Shown here piece after piece: positions 63,151-64,000 of a DNA stretch of 64,000 bases (positions within the stretch are counted from its first letter, which is position 1; the number at the start of each line of letters is the position of its first letter). This stretch comes from Nitrospirota bacterium (GTDB lineage Bacteria > Nitrospirota > Thermodesulfovibrionia > Thermodesulfovibrionales > UBA6898). Location of the stretch: the NCBI GenBank assembly GCA_016217675.1, contig JACRHC010000010.1:62001-126000 (forward strand), read 5' to 3'. Under the pieces are notes generated by a model that was not told where the DNA came from, made no database searches, and saw only the letters and a list, made by a program, of their open reading frames with translations. The position numbers were made by a program, and so were the translations under genes.

Positions 63151-64000
63151 ACACCCCATTTTACTTGTAGACGACGAGCCGATGATCCTCCTCAGCTTCG
63201 GCACAATCCTCCGCAAGTCAGGTGTCAATAATTTCCAGACCATAGAGGACAGCAGGCAAGTGATGCAGGCACTTGAAGATCAGCCGGTGGCAGCAGTCGT
63301 GCTTGATCTCAGTATGCCCCATGTCTCGGGCCTTGAGCTTCTTGGGAAAATCAATGAGAATTATCCGGAGATCCTGGTCATTGTAGTCACCGCAACAGAC
63401 GACATAGAAACAGCAGTTGCATGTATGAGATCAGGGGCCTTTGACTATCTCGTCAAGCCGGTAGAGATGAACCGTTTTATATCCAGCATCCGAAAGGCCC
63501 TTGATATCTCCTCGCTCATGAACGAGGTATCCTCTCTCAAGCATCATCTTCTTACCGAAAGCCTTGAGCATGAGACAGCATTTTCTTCTATTGTTACCGA
63601 GAGCAAGAAGATGCGCAGCCTCTTCCATTACGCAGAGGCCATCTCCGCGTCACCGCAGTCTGTACTGATAACCGGAGAGACAGGAACCGGCAAAGAGCTT
63701 TTTGCCCGGGCTATTCATGACGCAAGCTGCAGAAAAGGTGCTTTCATTGCCCTGAACATTTCTGGCCTTGATGATACCATGTTCTCTGACACGTTATTCG
63801 GGCATAAGAAAGGGGCCTATACCGGAGCGGATACCGTTCGGGAGGGACAGATTGCACAGACCGCAGGGGGCACCCTTTTCCTCGACGAAATCGGCGATCT
63901 CAGCGAGACATCACAGGTAAAGCTGCTGAGGCTGCTCCAGGAAAAACAGTATTTTCCCCTTGGCTCAGACGTCCCCAAACAGAGTGATGCACGGGTAATT
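63128..64000 (+). CDS. NtrC-family sigma-54 response regulator (partial)
   Basis: The receiver domain has LLVDDEPMIL, phospho-Asp in VVLDLSMPHVSG and the Lys in DYLVKPVEM. After a linker come the AAA+ motifs: GETGTGKELFARAIHD (Walker A) and KKGAYTGADT, where the sigma-54-contacting loop GAFTGA reads GAYTGA. Walker B TLFLDEIGDL follows. The window ends at residue 291, so the DNA-binding part is missing. It is co-expressed with the kinase (23-nt overlap) and is the likely phosphorylation partner. Confidence 0.95.
   Translation, partial: MQQPIYPEHPILLVDDEPMILLSFGTILRKSGVNNFQTIEDSRQVMQALEDQPVAAVVLDLSMPHVSGLELLGKINENYPEILVIVVTATDDIETAVACMRSGAFDYLVKPVEMNRFISSIRKALDISSLMNEVSSLKHHLLTESLEHETAFSSIVTESKKMRSLFHYAEAISASPQSVLITGETGTGKELFARAIHDASCRKGAFIALNISGLDDTMFSDTLFGHKKGAYTGADTVREGQIAQTAGGTLFLDEIGDLSETSQVKLLRLLQEKQYFPLGSDVPKQSDARVI

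Noticed and set aside
1-64000. CRISPR arrays, prophage, integrases or complete insertion sequences
   Set aside because: No regularly spaced direct repeats, transposase, integrase or phage structural gene was seen in either strand.

Overview
The window (about 50% G+C) reads as a strictly anaerobic, chemolithotrophic or acetyl-CoA-pathway bacterium. The bacterial-type CODH/acetyl-CoA synthase genes, NrfD-type quinone complexes, many multiheme c cytochromes and a selenocysteine formate dehydrogenase together suggest Nitrospirota (Thermodesulfovibrionia-like). That placement is inferred from gene content, not measured. There is no rRNA, CRISPR array, prophage or intact insertion sequence. The few signs of mobility or decay are dispersed intergenic repeats and one decayed transporter gene.

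Positions 1-13.7 kb form an energy and carbon-fixation block. On the minus strand lie a NuoE-like subunit, a NuoF/HymB-like subunit fused to a CBS pair, and a cut-off NuoF-C-terminal-like iron-sulfur protein. Divergent from these is an NfnAB-like flavoprotein pair. Then on the minus strand comes the Wood-Ljungdahl carbonyl branch in the order acsE, acsD, acsC, acsB, acsA. Together these could couple NAD(P)H/ferredoxin redox balance to CO2/CO/acetyl-CoA interconversion. The acsC-acsB gap holds a perfect palindrome and a hairpin that may tune acsBA expression.

Positions 14-43.5 kb are mostly housekeeping: gatA-gatB, citrate synthase, tRNA-Ser(GGA), a CCA-adding-type enzyme, SRP RNA-dnaX-ybaB-recR, an MTA/SAH deaminase, asd, a leuB-like gene, a UPF0182 membrane protein, a phosphohexomutase, transketolase-rpiB, a class A PBP, a PpiC-type lipoprotein and hemL. 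Small uncharacterised genes and two families of intergenic inverted repeats are interspersed.

Positions 43.5-52.3 kb are a respiratory block just downstream of hemL. It holds two tandem-duplicated 11-heme membrane-anchored cytochromes, a 4-heme cytochrome, an FeS protein and an NrfD. A long hairpin separates these from a second 4-heme cytochrome/FeS/NrfD module. No catalytic molybdoenzyme is present, yet a TorD-like chaperone with an odd Glu-Tyr-Glu repeat tail follows, then atpZ-atpI without the rest of the ATP synthase.

Positions 52.3-64 kb contain an HD-GYP sensor, a DUF1232 protein, a nucleoside-transporter remnant, and a minus-strand cluster. That cluster is formate dehydrogenase (FdhA with in-frame UGA, FdhB, NrfD/HybB-type membrane subunit), a DsbA-like thioredoxin-fold protein whose first active-site Cys is also encoded by UGA (Sec-Pro-His-Cys), and a di-heme cytochrome c peroxidase. 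Divergent from it is a PAS histidine kinase plus an NtrC-type sigma-54 activator that runs off the end. The two adjacent selenoprotein genes, each with a plausible SECIS-like hairpin, are the most notable find.
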